Positions 10,390 to 21,404 of a stretch of 64,000 bases of DNA are shown one piece after another; positions within the stretch are counted from its first letter, which is position 1; each line of letters opens with the position of its first letter. The translations under genes were made by a program, and so were the position numbers. The notes below the pieces were generated by a model. It saw only the letters and a program-made list of their open reading frames with translations. It did no database searches and had not been told where the DNA came from. Source of the stretch: Henricia sp. BOLD:AAB3569 (lineage: Eukaryota > Echinodermata > Asteroidea > Spinulosida > Echinasteridae); NCBI GenBank assembly GCA_037783545.1, contig JBBELK010000368.1, positions 434,001-498,000 of the forward strand, written 5' to 3'.

Positions 10390-11396
10390 CACCCTGTTCA
10401 TGCCATCAAATAATAAAGTCCGCCTACGCTGCCGCGCTCCGCGTTCTACATTACCACTGCCGTAGTTAAATTAGCTGATTTTATTGACCCAGAAAACTGG
10501 AGTAATTTTCCACAAGTGCGACCTCTCTTTCCGTGACTTGTGTCCCAGGTGTATAGCTGAGTGGATTAAAATTTCAGAAAGTCCCAAATCGTAATTTTTT
10601 AAAATTCCGTGGAGCTTTATTCTTTAAGGAAACAGAAAGGTTCGCTATATGAAAACCATAACTGCCCCCGCTTCCACCCTTCTCCCTTCCACCCACCCCC
10701 TCCCAAAAATTTCTGCTCCCCTTGAATATACACTACTCACAATAATTTAGGGATATTGTGGGGTGTACATAGATATTTTATTGAGGGTATGCATTCTGCT
10801 TGAATGATTTTGTATTGGACAATTATATCTGCATGACAGACACAGCTTGTCAAGGGAATAGGTGAAAACAGTCGTTGAAAAAAACCCAGCCCCGTCCTCC
10901 CCAAATAATTGTTTGTGTCCGTACAACTAAAGTTCGGTTTATTTATTTATTTATTACTTTTAAGTTTTTGTGACGCAAATTTGCAGAAAGTTTAATTAGT
11001 TTCAACTTACGTGAATAGTCGCTGCAAAATGATTGACGTCAGATTTCACGTTTGCGTTCACTTTCATGTGAAGTGTAAACTGAGGATCACGGGGAAACAG
11101 TTTTGGGGTTTGGGTCCTTTTGGTTCATTGGTTGGGTGTCAAAGTTTCGACACTCAAGTCTTTCAAAAATAATCAAGCCATCTACCTAGCATGTTTCACA
11201 GACTCGTGTATAATTATTTCAAGTCGCAGTCAGTAAATTTGGACACGGGCTAAATTTCGACAATGGGGACCAGTTAAGAAAGGGTGCGCCCTCTGTTTAG
11301 GTATTTTTGTTTTGGACTGGTATCCTATACTGCATAATTAGCAATGCTCTTAGTCACTTTGTGCTACAGAATTCTGGCCAAGTTAAGCTTGTGAAA
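10390..11396. other. Intron sequence, nothing firm
   Basis: No exon-like segment. CACTACTCACAATAATTTAG at about 10729 looks like one end of a Tc1-type element, but no matching right end was found. A long T/ATTT run lies at about 10940. Confidence 0.5.
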
Positions 11397-11826
11397 CAAT
11401 GCATAGTTCCGAGTTTGCCCAGTTAACCCCGCCCCCTTGGATATTGTTGCTATGGCTCTCACGCTATCGTCAAAATGGCGACACAAAACGCACAAAGCAA
11501 TGGGACTTTCAACGGAAAGCACAGATTCATTGGAGAAAACTCAAAGGTATTCATGTTTCAGGGTCAACAGTTATCTTAGAACACACCGAGTAAAGGGCCA
11601 GTAATACAGTACGTGCTTTCGTACCTTTGAACAACAAAACGACCGGCCTTGAAACCAAAAATTCACCCGGATCATCGCATACAACACTGTACAAATTGTA
11701 TGGGGCAGAACATCGCGTGGTGTTGTTGTGAGACCGTGCACTTTGACCTTTGTGGGTGATGTCTGCTAGCTCTGTTGTGATTGGTCAGCGGGTTCGGCTT
11801 CATTGACAGGGCGGAACTATGGATTG
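11397..11826. mobile_element. R7 element, copy 1
   Basis: It has termini CAATGCATAGTTCCG and CGGAACTATGGATTG. It is about 430 bp and close to the copy at 38618-39061 along the whole length, including CGGAAAGCACAGATTCATTG and GTTGTTGTGAGACC. There is no transposase. Confidence 0.85.
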
Positions 11827-12850
11827 CACCTATCTCTTGTAACATTTTTGTCAGTCTTTCTAAAAACTTTTTACTTTTTAAAAACTTTTGAAAATAGACA
11901 AATCGTAACCCTATATCATTCCTGAGATTTGTTTGCCTCATGTTGAACCCAAACCCTGATTAAAACCAGGATTTTCAGCACAGTATCAAAGTCTCCCTTG
12001 GGTTAAAAGCACTAGTGTGAAACAAGCATGGTTAAAGTTACCCCAGGTTAAAGTGTCATGACTTTGTTCACACTTGTTAAGTACTCCCCTTGGTTGAGGC
12101 TGTTTAAATGTCTTTCCCTGGGTTAAATACACCTTGGGTCAAAATGAGCTCGGTTTCCGCTATAAACAAACATGCACTATTAGAAAACCGTGGCCCTTGG
12201 CTGATAATTCTAGTGTTATAAACCTGTAACTGTGTCTGTCTAAACAGTTTTTTTTTCTGAAAATGTTCCATTTCACTAAAGCAAAATAAAACAATTTCAG
12301 CAAGGGATTAGGGAAAAAAAAGAGGTTAGCCCCCTGACAGTAAATTTTCAAGGCGATTATTAAAAGAAATTGAATCCTTGCAGAATCGGTAATCCAGAAC
12401 TGTTTTCAATCAAAACAGTTTTTACTTTTAAAACATGGCTTAATGCTTGGGGATTTACGGTAGTCCAAAATGTCAGATGGGGATTGTAATTTTGTTTGCC
12501 TGTCTGAGAATTATTTTTGGTCAACAATAAGCAATAGTTAGAGCCAATCCCCGTTACTTTTTTCTTTGTATCGAAAAGACGGTGATCCTTAGAAAAGTAG
12601 TCTTTTCAGTGCTCAGTTAAACATGGTTTTCACTCTTATCGTGCCATCACCATTTTTGTCTTGTTCCCCGTATTGTTAGACACGATCTGTGTGATTAGGT
12701 GCCACAATCTCTAAATCTGTTGTTAGTGAAAGATCTGTTTTGTCGCCTTGCACATTTGTTCGATCGCGTAATGCGTACGTAATAGTACATCCAACTGTTT
12801 CGATAAGGGCCAAACTATTTTTGCTCCCGGTCTCAATTTGGTTACCTTGT
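11827..12850. other. Intron sequence with a CCTGGGTTAAA-rich block
   Basis: 11945-12135 has several CCTTGGGTTAAA/CCAGGTTAAAG phrases and mirrored GTGTGAAACAAG/CTTGTT...CACAC, probably an old DNA element of unknown family. The rest is unassigned. Confidence 0.45.
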
Positions 12851-13222
12851 TTTAAAACCCCAATTATACATCAGTTGTATAGCTACCCAAACATTTAATT
12901 CACGTGTTGACAAGAAAAACCTGACTAAAAGTGTTGATAGCAATTAATAGTAACAAACATCACATGATTTTTTTCCCATGTAAAATGGTACCTTTGTAGG
13001 AGAAATTGCCAACTAAAGTGCTTTAAAACAAAATTGTCTGCAGACAATTTTGTTACTATTCATTCAACACAAAAACCATGCATGGATTTTTCAGGTTTTC
13101 TGAAGTATTACTGCATCTATGTGGCTGACATTTATACAAGGCAGTTTATCAACATTATTCAGTTATGTAATGCTGTTGTTCCTGTTTCTAAAAGTTTTCC
13201 AATCATGCAATCTGTTTTTAAA
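12851..13222 (+). mobile_element. R5 element, copy 2
   Basis: It has the same layout as 10058-10389, with GTGTTGATAGCAATTAATAG, TTGTCTGCAGACAATTTTG and GTATTACTGCATCTATGTGG. It contains the GGAGAAATTGCCAACTAAAG segment that copy 1 has lost. Confidence 0.8.
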
Positions 13223-13925
13223 TAATAAGGGAAAAGGAAGATGGCCGCACCATAATAAAGGTCTATATCTAAGATAAAATGTAGCCAGTTAGTTTGGAGT
13301 TCGAATCTAACTTGCACACTTATTGATACAGACAGTCACTCAAAGACTCTCCCACGACGAAAAGCCCCAGGTTCTTCAAGAAATAAAGAGAAATCACCGG
13401 GGAATATGCAAGAGAAGCTCTATACACGAGACTGCCTTTTTGTCATCGTCCGTCCGATACAAACAAATTAGATTGTAGGCTCGTACAGCACGATCTTCAA
13501 ATACAAATCTGAATGTCTAAGGGAAGCTGAACTCGGATCATAATGTGCATTTTCTGTTCTTTTAATCTTTTTCTGGACGGTAATTTGATTTCTGAAAGTG
13601 AAGTCGGAAGGGATAACGTAGTTTAAACTTGATTTCGGTGGGATTGGATTTATCGATAGCAAAGATTCTTGAACATTGGAATTGAGTAAAGATTTGTGCA
13701 TGGAATATTTGCTAGTAACGTGCATTGTGATTCGCATTCATCTTAATACAATGGTGAATGCTCTCGCTTGAATTTATTTTCGAATGTATTGTGACAATAT
13801 TTTGTTTATTTCATTCAAAGCCAAATATCTGAAATTAGTTTTGTGCTGAGAAGGGGAAGGTTTTTCAAAAGGCCAACAATATAAAGCTTCAAGGTCACTT
13901 AGAGGTCAACATGAGTCTAGAAGAT

Positions 13926-14913
13926 GTGTTTACACTGTTCCCAAGCTCGGTATCAAGATTGATCCCCTGATAAGAATGCGTGGCACCCTGTTTAAACTTG
14001 ATCCCAGGATCGAACACCGAGCTCGGGATCAGCCCCGGATCACAAACGAGTGTAAACACTCTCGGAACCAAATTGGCCCCGGATCAGACCCCGAGATTTT
14101 GGTCTCGCATTGGCGGAGGGTTCGATCCCGAGCTCGGGATCAGTTTGCGGTTAGCTAGGCAATAAATCTTCCCCACATCCGCTCCACAGCTGTTGCGGGC
14201 TAAAGCGCGCGAAAATTCCAGAGGAGCCCGCGCTCGAGCGCAGACAAGTATTATGTATACACACACATGTACCACTGGTTCCATGCATTGTGTGCAGGCA
14301 TATGCACATGACAAAATGCATGATACCCCGACCCATGTGATGCAACGCTGAGAATCTCGTTGGTGTCCGTTCCGAAAACACAACGTACGACAAACGTAAT
14401 TGGTATCCTGCATTCAGCAATATCTTTTGCGCGTCTGATACCATGGAGGTACAAACTGATACAAACTTCACACTTTGAGAAAAAGTGTTTCTGTATTTTC
14501 TCAGAGACGTGGAGAAAATATATTTTCTCCACGTCTCTGATTTCCTCTACTTTCTGCAACTTCTAGCGACACTTCGTCATTATCATACAGCCAAGTTTTT
14601 CGATGTTATATCAAAGATTTCGGAGTGTGATTCAACGATTTCCGACATAGCGTAGGTTGACATTATTTCGTCGTGAGGAGAAGTTGACGAAGACGAAGTA
14701 GCCAAGTCGAGTTGTCTTCGTGTAAAAAGATAGCAAACGAAGTTCGCGGGCGCTCGTGGAGCGGATGCGGTAAATAAACTAAAGATTAATTGCTTATCTA
14801 ACCGCAAACTGATCCAAAGCTCGGGGTTCGACCCTCCACCGACGCGAGACCAAAATCTCGGGGGTCTGATCCGAGGCCAATTTGGTCCCAAGCATTGCAA
14901 TTGTGAGAACGTC
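13926..14913. mobile_element. R4 element, copy 1
   Basis: It opens GTGTTTACACTG with GATTGATCCCCTGATAAGAA and carries GAGCTCGGGATCAG palindromes. The mirror block (GTGGAGCGGATGCGGTAAAT…AAACTGATCC..AGCTCGG) at 14755-14890 is in opposite orientation. The centre (about 14170-14750) is unlike the other R4 copies and may be an insertion. It includes a hairpin at about 14500-14540 (GACGTGGAGAAAATATATTTTCTCCACGTC). Confidence 0.65.
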
Positions 14914-15515
14914 ACTCACACTTCAGTCACAAATTTTCAAAGAATGTGTCACAGATAGCTAGGACAGCAGAGGTGCCCACATGATTTTTGCCTTTTCCCC
15001 TAAAAAAATATCACAGGTGTTCTGTTGATCAAAATGACCAACAAATAGACAAGGCTTGTTTAAATTGCTGGTTTTTGCCCTTGAAATTCCTCCAATACCT
15101 TCTAAAACTTCACAGGAGCCAAACCACTGCAAACAGATGCCACCCTTGTGTTTAATTGAGCATAGAATGTCCTGTTGACATTAAGAATGCACCCGTTAAC
15201 ATCTCTTTGTGGAACAAAAATCCCAATTAGGAGTCTCTTGTCCTTGCTGGAAGGGTCTTACATCAACTCAAATGAGTTGAAGCTAGATCAGCTCTGGCCA
15301 TTTTGCATTACCAACAAAATTAACAGTGACGTGTTTACCGTGTCAAGTGACAGAATCTGGCCAATCATGGCAAGTGTTATCCAGCACTGGTGTTGGGTGA
15401 CGTCACGCACGCGCTGCGCAAGATACGTTGTGAAGTTGAGCAGTGATTGGGGCGGACGAACTAGTAGTGGGCGCGCAAACCACTGTGAACGGAGTGTAGT
15501 ATAACTGGTGATGTC

Positions 15516-15594
15516 ACAAATTTTGCGTACAGGGGGCAGGGGAGGGGGATTTAAGAAGTGGGCATTTCGTGCATACGTACTTCATGGACGGCCC
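15516..15594 (-). repeat. R17 end fragment
   Basis: CATACGTACTTCATGGACGGCCC matches the right terminus of the 5511-6006 element. The other end is absent. Confidence 0.6.
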
Positions 15595-15989
15595 GCCTAG
15601 CCTTGGTAAAATTACGTATGAAGACGGAACAAAAATGTGATTATGAATGCACAATAAGATATATATACATGTACACAGACGAGTTTTTCCACAAATTGTG
15701 GTAACTTTCTGTCCAAATAAAATGCAGCTTTACAGCAGGTTAATAAAATCCCAAAAATTCCTTTGAACATACTGGGAGACATGTTTTGGTATCAGTAAAT
15801 CTTAACATGTCTTTAGGGGCTTACATACTATACATTCCACAAAACAACTTCAAGGTAACATGACAAAATGCTGATTGATAGTTTATTTTCTTGGAGACTT
15901 TTACAAAAACTAAGCAGTATGTTGTTTACGACCTAACATCTGTTTGTACTAATTCTATCCATGTGATGAAGATGGGGCACCTCAAGTTC

Positions 15990-16683
15990 CTGTTTACACT
16001 TGTTCCCAACCTCAGTATCAAACACTGAGCTTGGGATCAGCTCTGGATAACAAACTGAGTGTAAACGCTCACGGAATCAAAATTGGCCCCGGATTAGACC
16101 CTTAGATTTGGTCTCGCATCAGCGAAGGGTCGAACCCCAAGCTCGGGATCAGTTTGAGGTTAGATAAGCAATTAAACTTTACCGCATCACTCCACAGCCA
16201 TTGCGTGAGAGGGTAAGGGGGGAAGAACCCGCGAGGGGGGAGCCTGCGAAATTCAAGTGGCCTTGCACACTGTATACAGTTGTAGTCAGAAGTTTACATA
16301 CAACTGGTGTGCTTAAACTTGCGTTGTCACCATTTTTGTAACAGTTTTTACTAAAGTCGTGATTTTGTGGAATTCCTCACGTGCTTGCAGTACTTAAAAC
16401 ATAGCTTGTACACCTTGCAATGGTTCAGGTAGTCCTGTTTACCATTTTGGGTGATGATGGTAGTGGTGTACATGTATGTAAACTTCTGACTTCAACTGTA
16501 CATGCACACATTGATCAGTACATACACACATAGAGCATAGTGGCCTTTGACTGCAACTTCTGGCACCAAGCTCGAGATCAACTACAGAATGCAAACGCGG
16601 CACTCCGAATCATTGCGTTTAATACTGACGCATTCTTATCAGGGGATCAATCTTGATCCCGAGCTCGGGACCAGTGTAAACAC
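15990..16683. mobile_element. R4 element, copy 2 (interrupted)
   Basis: It runs from CTGTTTACACTTGTTCCCAA to TCGGGACCAGTGTAAACA. The interior follows the copy at 39194-39618 closely, except for a Tc1-like MITE inserted at 16277-16498. Confidence 0.8.
16277..16498. mobile_element. Tc1-like MITE with TA duplication
   Basis: The termini CAGTTGTAGTCAGAAGTTTA and TAAACTTCTGACTTCAACTG are inverted repeats flanked by TA on each side. It is 222 bp with no transposase. The termini resemble the CAGTTGAAGTC.GAAGTTTACATAC ends of fish Tc1-like elements of the Sleeping Beauty type. The R4 copy at about 39430-39460 (ACACTGTACATGCACAC) shows the site without the insert. Confidence 0.92.
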
Positions 16684-16865
16684 CGTGAAAGAGCTGAGCT
16701 TGTAGGGTGGAATTGAACAGTTTAATGGGAAAGCAATAAAAACCGAGAACAGAAACGGGCTTCACAAAATTTTTGAAACAAAAGTAAAAAGGTACAACTA
16801 ATGTTCGCAGGAAAGTTTAGGAAAATCAGAAAATGGTAAAAATTTTCACCCACAGATCCAAACGA

Positions 16866-17270
16866 CGGTAAAGGGGGCATTTTGGCAACACAGACATTTG
16901 TTTTACAGAAAATACCTTTGTCTGGTCTCAAAATAAAAGAAATAAGTTTTAGTTGTTCTGAAGAGATATCGTAGGCCCAAAAAAGGGTTACAAATAGTGT
17001 GACAACATGCCTTTCTAAAAACCCTGTGTACAAATTTTCAATATACGCTCGTAACCAGGACGGCCTAAAATGTAATACAAGTGACCGTCCCGGTTACGAG
17101 CATATATTGGAAATTTGTACACGGGGTTTTTAGAAAGGCATGTTATCACACTATTTGTAACCCTTTTTGGGCCGAAGTTATCTCTTCAGAACAACTTAAC
17201 TTATTTTGAGACCAGACAAAGGTATTTCCTAGAAAATATGGTCTGTGTTGCCAAAATTCCCTCTTTACCG
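16866..17270. mobile_element. R8 large palindromic element
   Basis: Two arms of about 195 bp (CGGTAAAGGGGGCATTTTGG… and its mirror …CCAAAATTCCCTCTTTACCG) meet around 17071 near TACGCTCGTAACC/GGTTACGAGC. A single-arm copy is at 33926-34125. Confidence 0.85.
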
Positions 17271-17689
17271 TGGAAAGACCCATTTCTATGAGTGACACAC
17301 CAGGCTATGCCTGCGTACCAACTCGAGGGCACCTTTCTGACACAGAGAGATATTTCAGTTGGTCATGATTAAACGAATATCTAAAGCCTAAAGTGGATTG
17401 CTTTTTCCCTTAAAATGTCACAATCTCTAATTTGTACAAATGGGAATTGAACTTCAACCTAGCGTAGACGCTTCAATTTCAGCCCCAGAATCGCTGATGG
17501 CCTGGGCTTGTTACCTCGACAACGAAGTGGTACTAATATGTGTAATGGATCCTTTTGGCACACACACGACTACCAGTAGTTCAGGGATTAATAATGGATA
17601 ATGGTTGTGATCTCTTGATTAGATGGTATACCGGAAATGCTCCAGATAATGACAGTGTAGCTCTAAGTGTATTGGGGGTTAGGGGAGGT

Positions 17690-17985
17690 AGGGGGTCAGT
17701 TTTGATTTCCCGTCCAATCCTTAACCCTGAGATACCCCGTTCCCACTACCCTTTTTCTACCCCGGGTTAAGACAAAAAATTTGGCTGTTACCCTGGGGTT
17801 CGTTAACCCTACCAGGGTTAAGGATGGCAATCTCAAGGTTAACGGCCAAACCCCAGGGTTAGCATTGTAGTGGGAAACCAAGCGGGGTTAGGTGTTCTGG
17901 TGCAATTTCAGAGGTTAGTGCGCGCTGCGCTGGCACACATCATATACATACATGTACAGTACGTACGTGCACATTTTTGCTCTTG
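17690..17985 (-). mobile_element. R9 element fragment
   Basis: Motifs TTCGTTAACCCTACCAGGG, TTGTAGTGGGAAACC and the GTACGTACGTGCACAT tail match the right part of 30523-31196 in the opposite orientation. Confidence 0.75.
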
Positions 17986-18496
17986 GAAGTGAAATATATG
18001 GTATAAACACGGCTGGGACTTAGCGAAGCCAAACTAAAAACTGTTTGGAACACTAGTCGGGCCTAGTAGGCCTACCACTCTTTTTCACCGGCTTTTTTTA
18101 AGCGCTAGCAGACGAGTTTTGTCGGCGGCAAAGTTTAGCAAATCTGCAAACGTTCACAAAGTTTTTGTTGTCACGTGATTTTCCAGTTCATGACGTCACG
18201 AAGCCGGGCGAAGTTACCTCTTTAGTTGACTTCGTTTTGGAGCCTATTTGGGCCAAAACGAAGCCTCAAAATGAAGCCCGAAGCCAAGCCGAAGTTTGGT
18301 ATGCGGCTTCAAGATGGCGGAATAGAGACGGAGACGGAGACGAAGCCGATATTTGGAAAAAGGCCTAAATCAACCATTTTAATATGTGAATTGGGTCCAT
18401 GTTGCTCAGACCTACAGTCCAGAATGTTTGATCAAAAAAATCGCTTCCAAACTTCACCAAATTTGATTTCAAAGTCTCTGTCTGTCCAAACACCAG

Positions 18497-18689
18497 GTTA
18501 AGACAAATTCCAGAGAAGTTCACGACACTGCCCATGCAAGCACGACTCTGCAAGCTGATTGGACTAAAGCCACCTGCCCTCTCATCACCTAACGAGGGCG
18601 CTACACTGCCGGACTCTGATTGGCCGATGGCGTCCGTCGATAAACTGCTGGAACTGGTGTCCAATAGGAAATTGATTGCTTCAGTTCAG
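18497..18689 (+). CDS. Exon F: eTud 2, end of core and connecting helix
   Basis: The exon is 193 nt, entering in phase 2 and leaving in phase 0, with acceptor aacaccag and donor gtaagt. The first base completes the glycine of exon E, giving VPTKG-LRQIPEKFTTLPMQA, which matches the usual 'L..IP..F..LP.QA..C.L.G..P' continuation of a Tudor core. A loop (ALSSPNEGATLPDSDWP) and a helix (ASVDKLLELVSNRKLIASVQ) follow, equivalent to 'W....…..L..L...K.L.A.V' in extended Tudor domains. An R6 transposon fragment lies about 60 bp past the donor. The following intron is about 25 kb, the longest in the window. Confidence 0.92.
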
Positions 18690-18749
18690 GTAAGTCATTT
18701 TGTTTGAAATTCCTTTAATTTTAATTTTGATATTTCATTTTGTTTGTCG

Positions 18750-19011
18750 TATTGTGGTTCTCAGATGTCCACAGAGCCCAGAGCACCGCGATGCAGACTG
18801 AGCATGGGAGGTCAGACTTGGGCAAGTCTACGCCTTGAATTATTGGCAGATCGCCAATAATTCCGAATATGAACAGTAATTGTTCGATAACTAAACGTTG
18901 GTCGATTTTGTTTCATTTGAAAGCGAATAACTTTTATGTTTCTAAAAAATTATCAATTCAAAAAGGTTTTTATTTTTTGAGGTGCCACACCCAAAACGCA
19001 CGGACTGTACA
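18750..19011 (+). mobile_element. R6 fragment just inside the 5' end of intron 6
   Basis: It carries GTGGTTCTCAG, GACTTGGGCAAGTCTACGCC, the palindrome TTGGCAGATCGCCAA and the terminus CCAAAACGCACGGACTGT. It starts about 60 bp after the exon F donor. Orientation is opposite to the R6 copy before exon G. Confidence 0.8.
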
Positions 19012-19664
19012 TCTTTAAATGATAGAAAACTGCAAATCATACACTTGTGATGTTGCGAAGAATATTGCTTCAGGAAAAATACATCAACTCACGCCAATAT
19101 TATTTAGACATACATGTATCAAAAGTTGAGTTCGTCGCACTTTAGCAAAAACAAAATTTATCTAAAAGCCGTCCGAGACGTGTTTGCACTCTAAATACGC
19201 TTGCCGGACGTTTTGACGAAGATTCATTTTGAGCAAGTCATTTTTGTCGTCAGACAGACGACATTGTCCGTTGAGTACTGTTTTCGTAATTAATGAAATG
19301 GGCGTTTATTTGTCGACGCGTGTCAGTCTTTCTGTATGCCTAGTATTCGCCACCTGTCCGGGCATTTCCTGGGAGCAATTTTGTCTGGCTGGATCAATAT
19401 CGGCGATGTTTCATTCGAAGAGGAAATTGTGGAAAGTTAGTTTCTGTCACGAGCGGAGTTCCCGGAAGATGTTAAGTCATCCATTCGTTAATGAAAATGG
19501 TCCTGGAATTGACCACAAAAAACTGCTTGAATACTTACTTTGCACATGAATAGTTTGATACTTGTATTTACTTCTGTGTGTTGGCAAACATAGGCCACTT
19601 ACTTGACCATTAATTTATAGTAATAAAATAGGATTCAAAACATGATGATAAAGATATTTTTAAC

Positions 19665-20730
19665 TTAAAGGTAGTATACATGATTGGTAAACCGTTACAA
19701 ATGGTTTTATCCCCCTGTGTGATTGAAGATATGCATGATTAAAACCAACCTGAGCAAAAATCAGCTACGTACTTCGTCTAACTTTTGAGAAAACAGTCAA
19801 AAAATGGTTTACAGTCACTTCGCCCTGAACCACTTCGCCCTGAACCACTTCGCCCTGAACCACTTCGCCCTGAACCACTTCGCCCTGAACCACTTCACCC
19901 TGAACCACTTCGCCCTGAACCACTTCGCCCTGAACCACTTCGCCCTGAACCACTTCGCCCTGAACCCTTTGCCCTGAACTCTTTGCCCTGAACCCTTTGC
20001 CCTGAACCCTTTGCCCTGAACCCTTTGCCCTGAACCCTTTGCCCTGAACCCTTTGCCCTGAACCCTTTGCCCTGAACCCTTTGCCCTGAACCCTTTGCCC
20101 TGAACCCTGAACCCTTCGCCCTGAACCCTTCGCCCTGAACCCTTCGCCCTGAACCCTTCGCCCTGAACCCTTCGCCCTGAACCCTTCGCCCTGAACCCTT
20201 CGCCCTGAACCCTTCGCCCTGAACCCTTCGCCCTGAACCACTTCGCCCTGAACCACTTCGCCCTGAACCACTTCGCCCTGAACCACTTTGCCCTGAACCA
20301 CTTTGCCCTGAACCACTTTGCCCTGAACCACTTTGCCCTGAACCACTTTGCCCTGAACCACTTCGCCCTGAACCACTTCGCCCTGAACCACTTCGCCCTG
20401 AACCACTTCGCCCTGAACCACGGCCTGTGCACAAAGTTGTTTTGGGGCGAAGTGGCATTTGGGCGAAGATGTTTTGAGGCAAAATTGCCTTTGGGTGCAG
20501 TGCTTCAGGGCAAAGTGATCCAGGGCGAGGTGGTTTTGGTGCGAAATGAATTTACGTCTCGCGATACGAAAAATCATTGTTTTGCTTATTTCTCAAAGAC
20601 TATAGCACTTCAGACAAAACCATTTTAGGGTAAGTTTTCTACCATCATCGTGTTTATATTGTGTAAGTTATGTGTAAATCTGTGAACATTTCTGATTCCT
20701 CGAGATACCAATCATGTATTCTACCTTTAA
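19665..20730. mobile_element. R1 element, copy B, with expanded minisatellite
   Basis: The left end TTAAAGGTAGTATACATGAT and right end ATCATGTATTCTACCTTTAA are inverted repeats. The body outside the array matches the ~500-bp R1 copies, but the left minisatellite arm is expanded to about 620 bp (19815-20435). Total length is 1066 bp, about twice the family norm. Confidence 0.92.
19815..20435. repeat. Minisatellite of 14/15-bp units in four blocks
   Basis: Block 1 has about 10 units of the 15-mer CTTCGCCCTGAACCA. Block 2 has about 10 units of the 14-mer CTTTGCCCTGAACC. Block 3 has about 9 units of the 14-mer CTTCGCCCTGAACC. Block 4 has about 13 units of the 15-mer, with a run of CTTTG variants in its middle. 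Open frames across it are repeats of RPEPL, QGEVV and similar, and are not credible proteins. Confidence 0.95.
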
Positions 20731-20835
20731 GGGAGCGTGTCTCAGGTCACATTTTTAAACCCCCATTTTTCCCATGCGTATTGAGATTTGTCATATTTTT
20801 TCATTATCATTCTGAAATTTCTTATCTTGAAGTGT
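20727..20835. mobile_element. R2 fragment abutting R1 copy B
   Basis: TTTAAGGGAGCGTGTCTCAG...CACATTTTTAAACCCC...TTCCCATGCG follows the left third of R2. The rest is missing. It shares the CTTTAA junction with the R1 right end. Confidence 0.7.
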
Positions 20836-21404
20836 TCTTAAAAACATTACATGTACATACCCCAAGAAAATTTAATAATATTTGACTGTTGCGATATGTC
20901 GATCATTTCCAAAAGTTTTTTCGTGTCAACAAAAACTGTTATTCCTCCCCAATCAAAACTTCAGTCATTGTTTTTTTTTAATATAAAATAAATCACATTA
21001 CATTACTTGGTACTTCTTGTCAAAACCGTTGCATGCCATAAGTCGGCCACGCTTGGCATACGGAAGTAAGTTTATTTGTGCTTCACAATCAACTGGGCAA
21101 TTTATTTTTACCATCTATGTAATTTGTGCTTTAACTTTGCGACGTGTTTACCCATAAATTAAAATATATGTCAGGATGACAAATATTTGGTATCTGCTGT
21201 CTGGGTAAAAAGGAGGTAACTTTAATTACTCAAATTGTTCCGTGTTTGGCATTCGCAGGATATGAAAATGCTTGTCAAAACTAGTCAGAACACATTGATT
21301 GACATTTAACATGTATTACACAGACTTGCTGTCTTTACCAGTTTTACATTTGTAAAACATTTTACAAAAAAGACCAAGCTATCACACAGCTGAGCTATGT
21401 GGTA
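20836..21404. other. Intron 6, unassigned
   Basis: AT-rich, with no repeat partner in the window and no exon signature seen. Confidence 0.5.

Noticed and set aside
10724-10800. CACTACTCACAATAATTTAG, resembling a Tc1-type terminus
   Set aside because: No matching opposite end or TA-bounded unit could be found.
19765-20577. Minus-strand frame of 270 codons with VVQGE repeats
   Set aside because: Created by the R1 minisatellite. The repeat changes frame between 14- and 15-bp blocks, which argues against coding selection.
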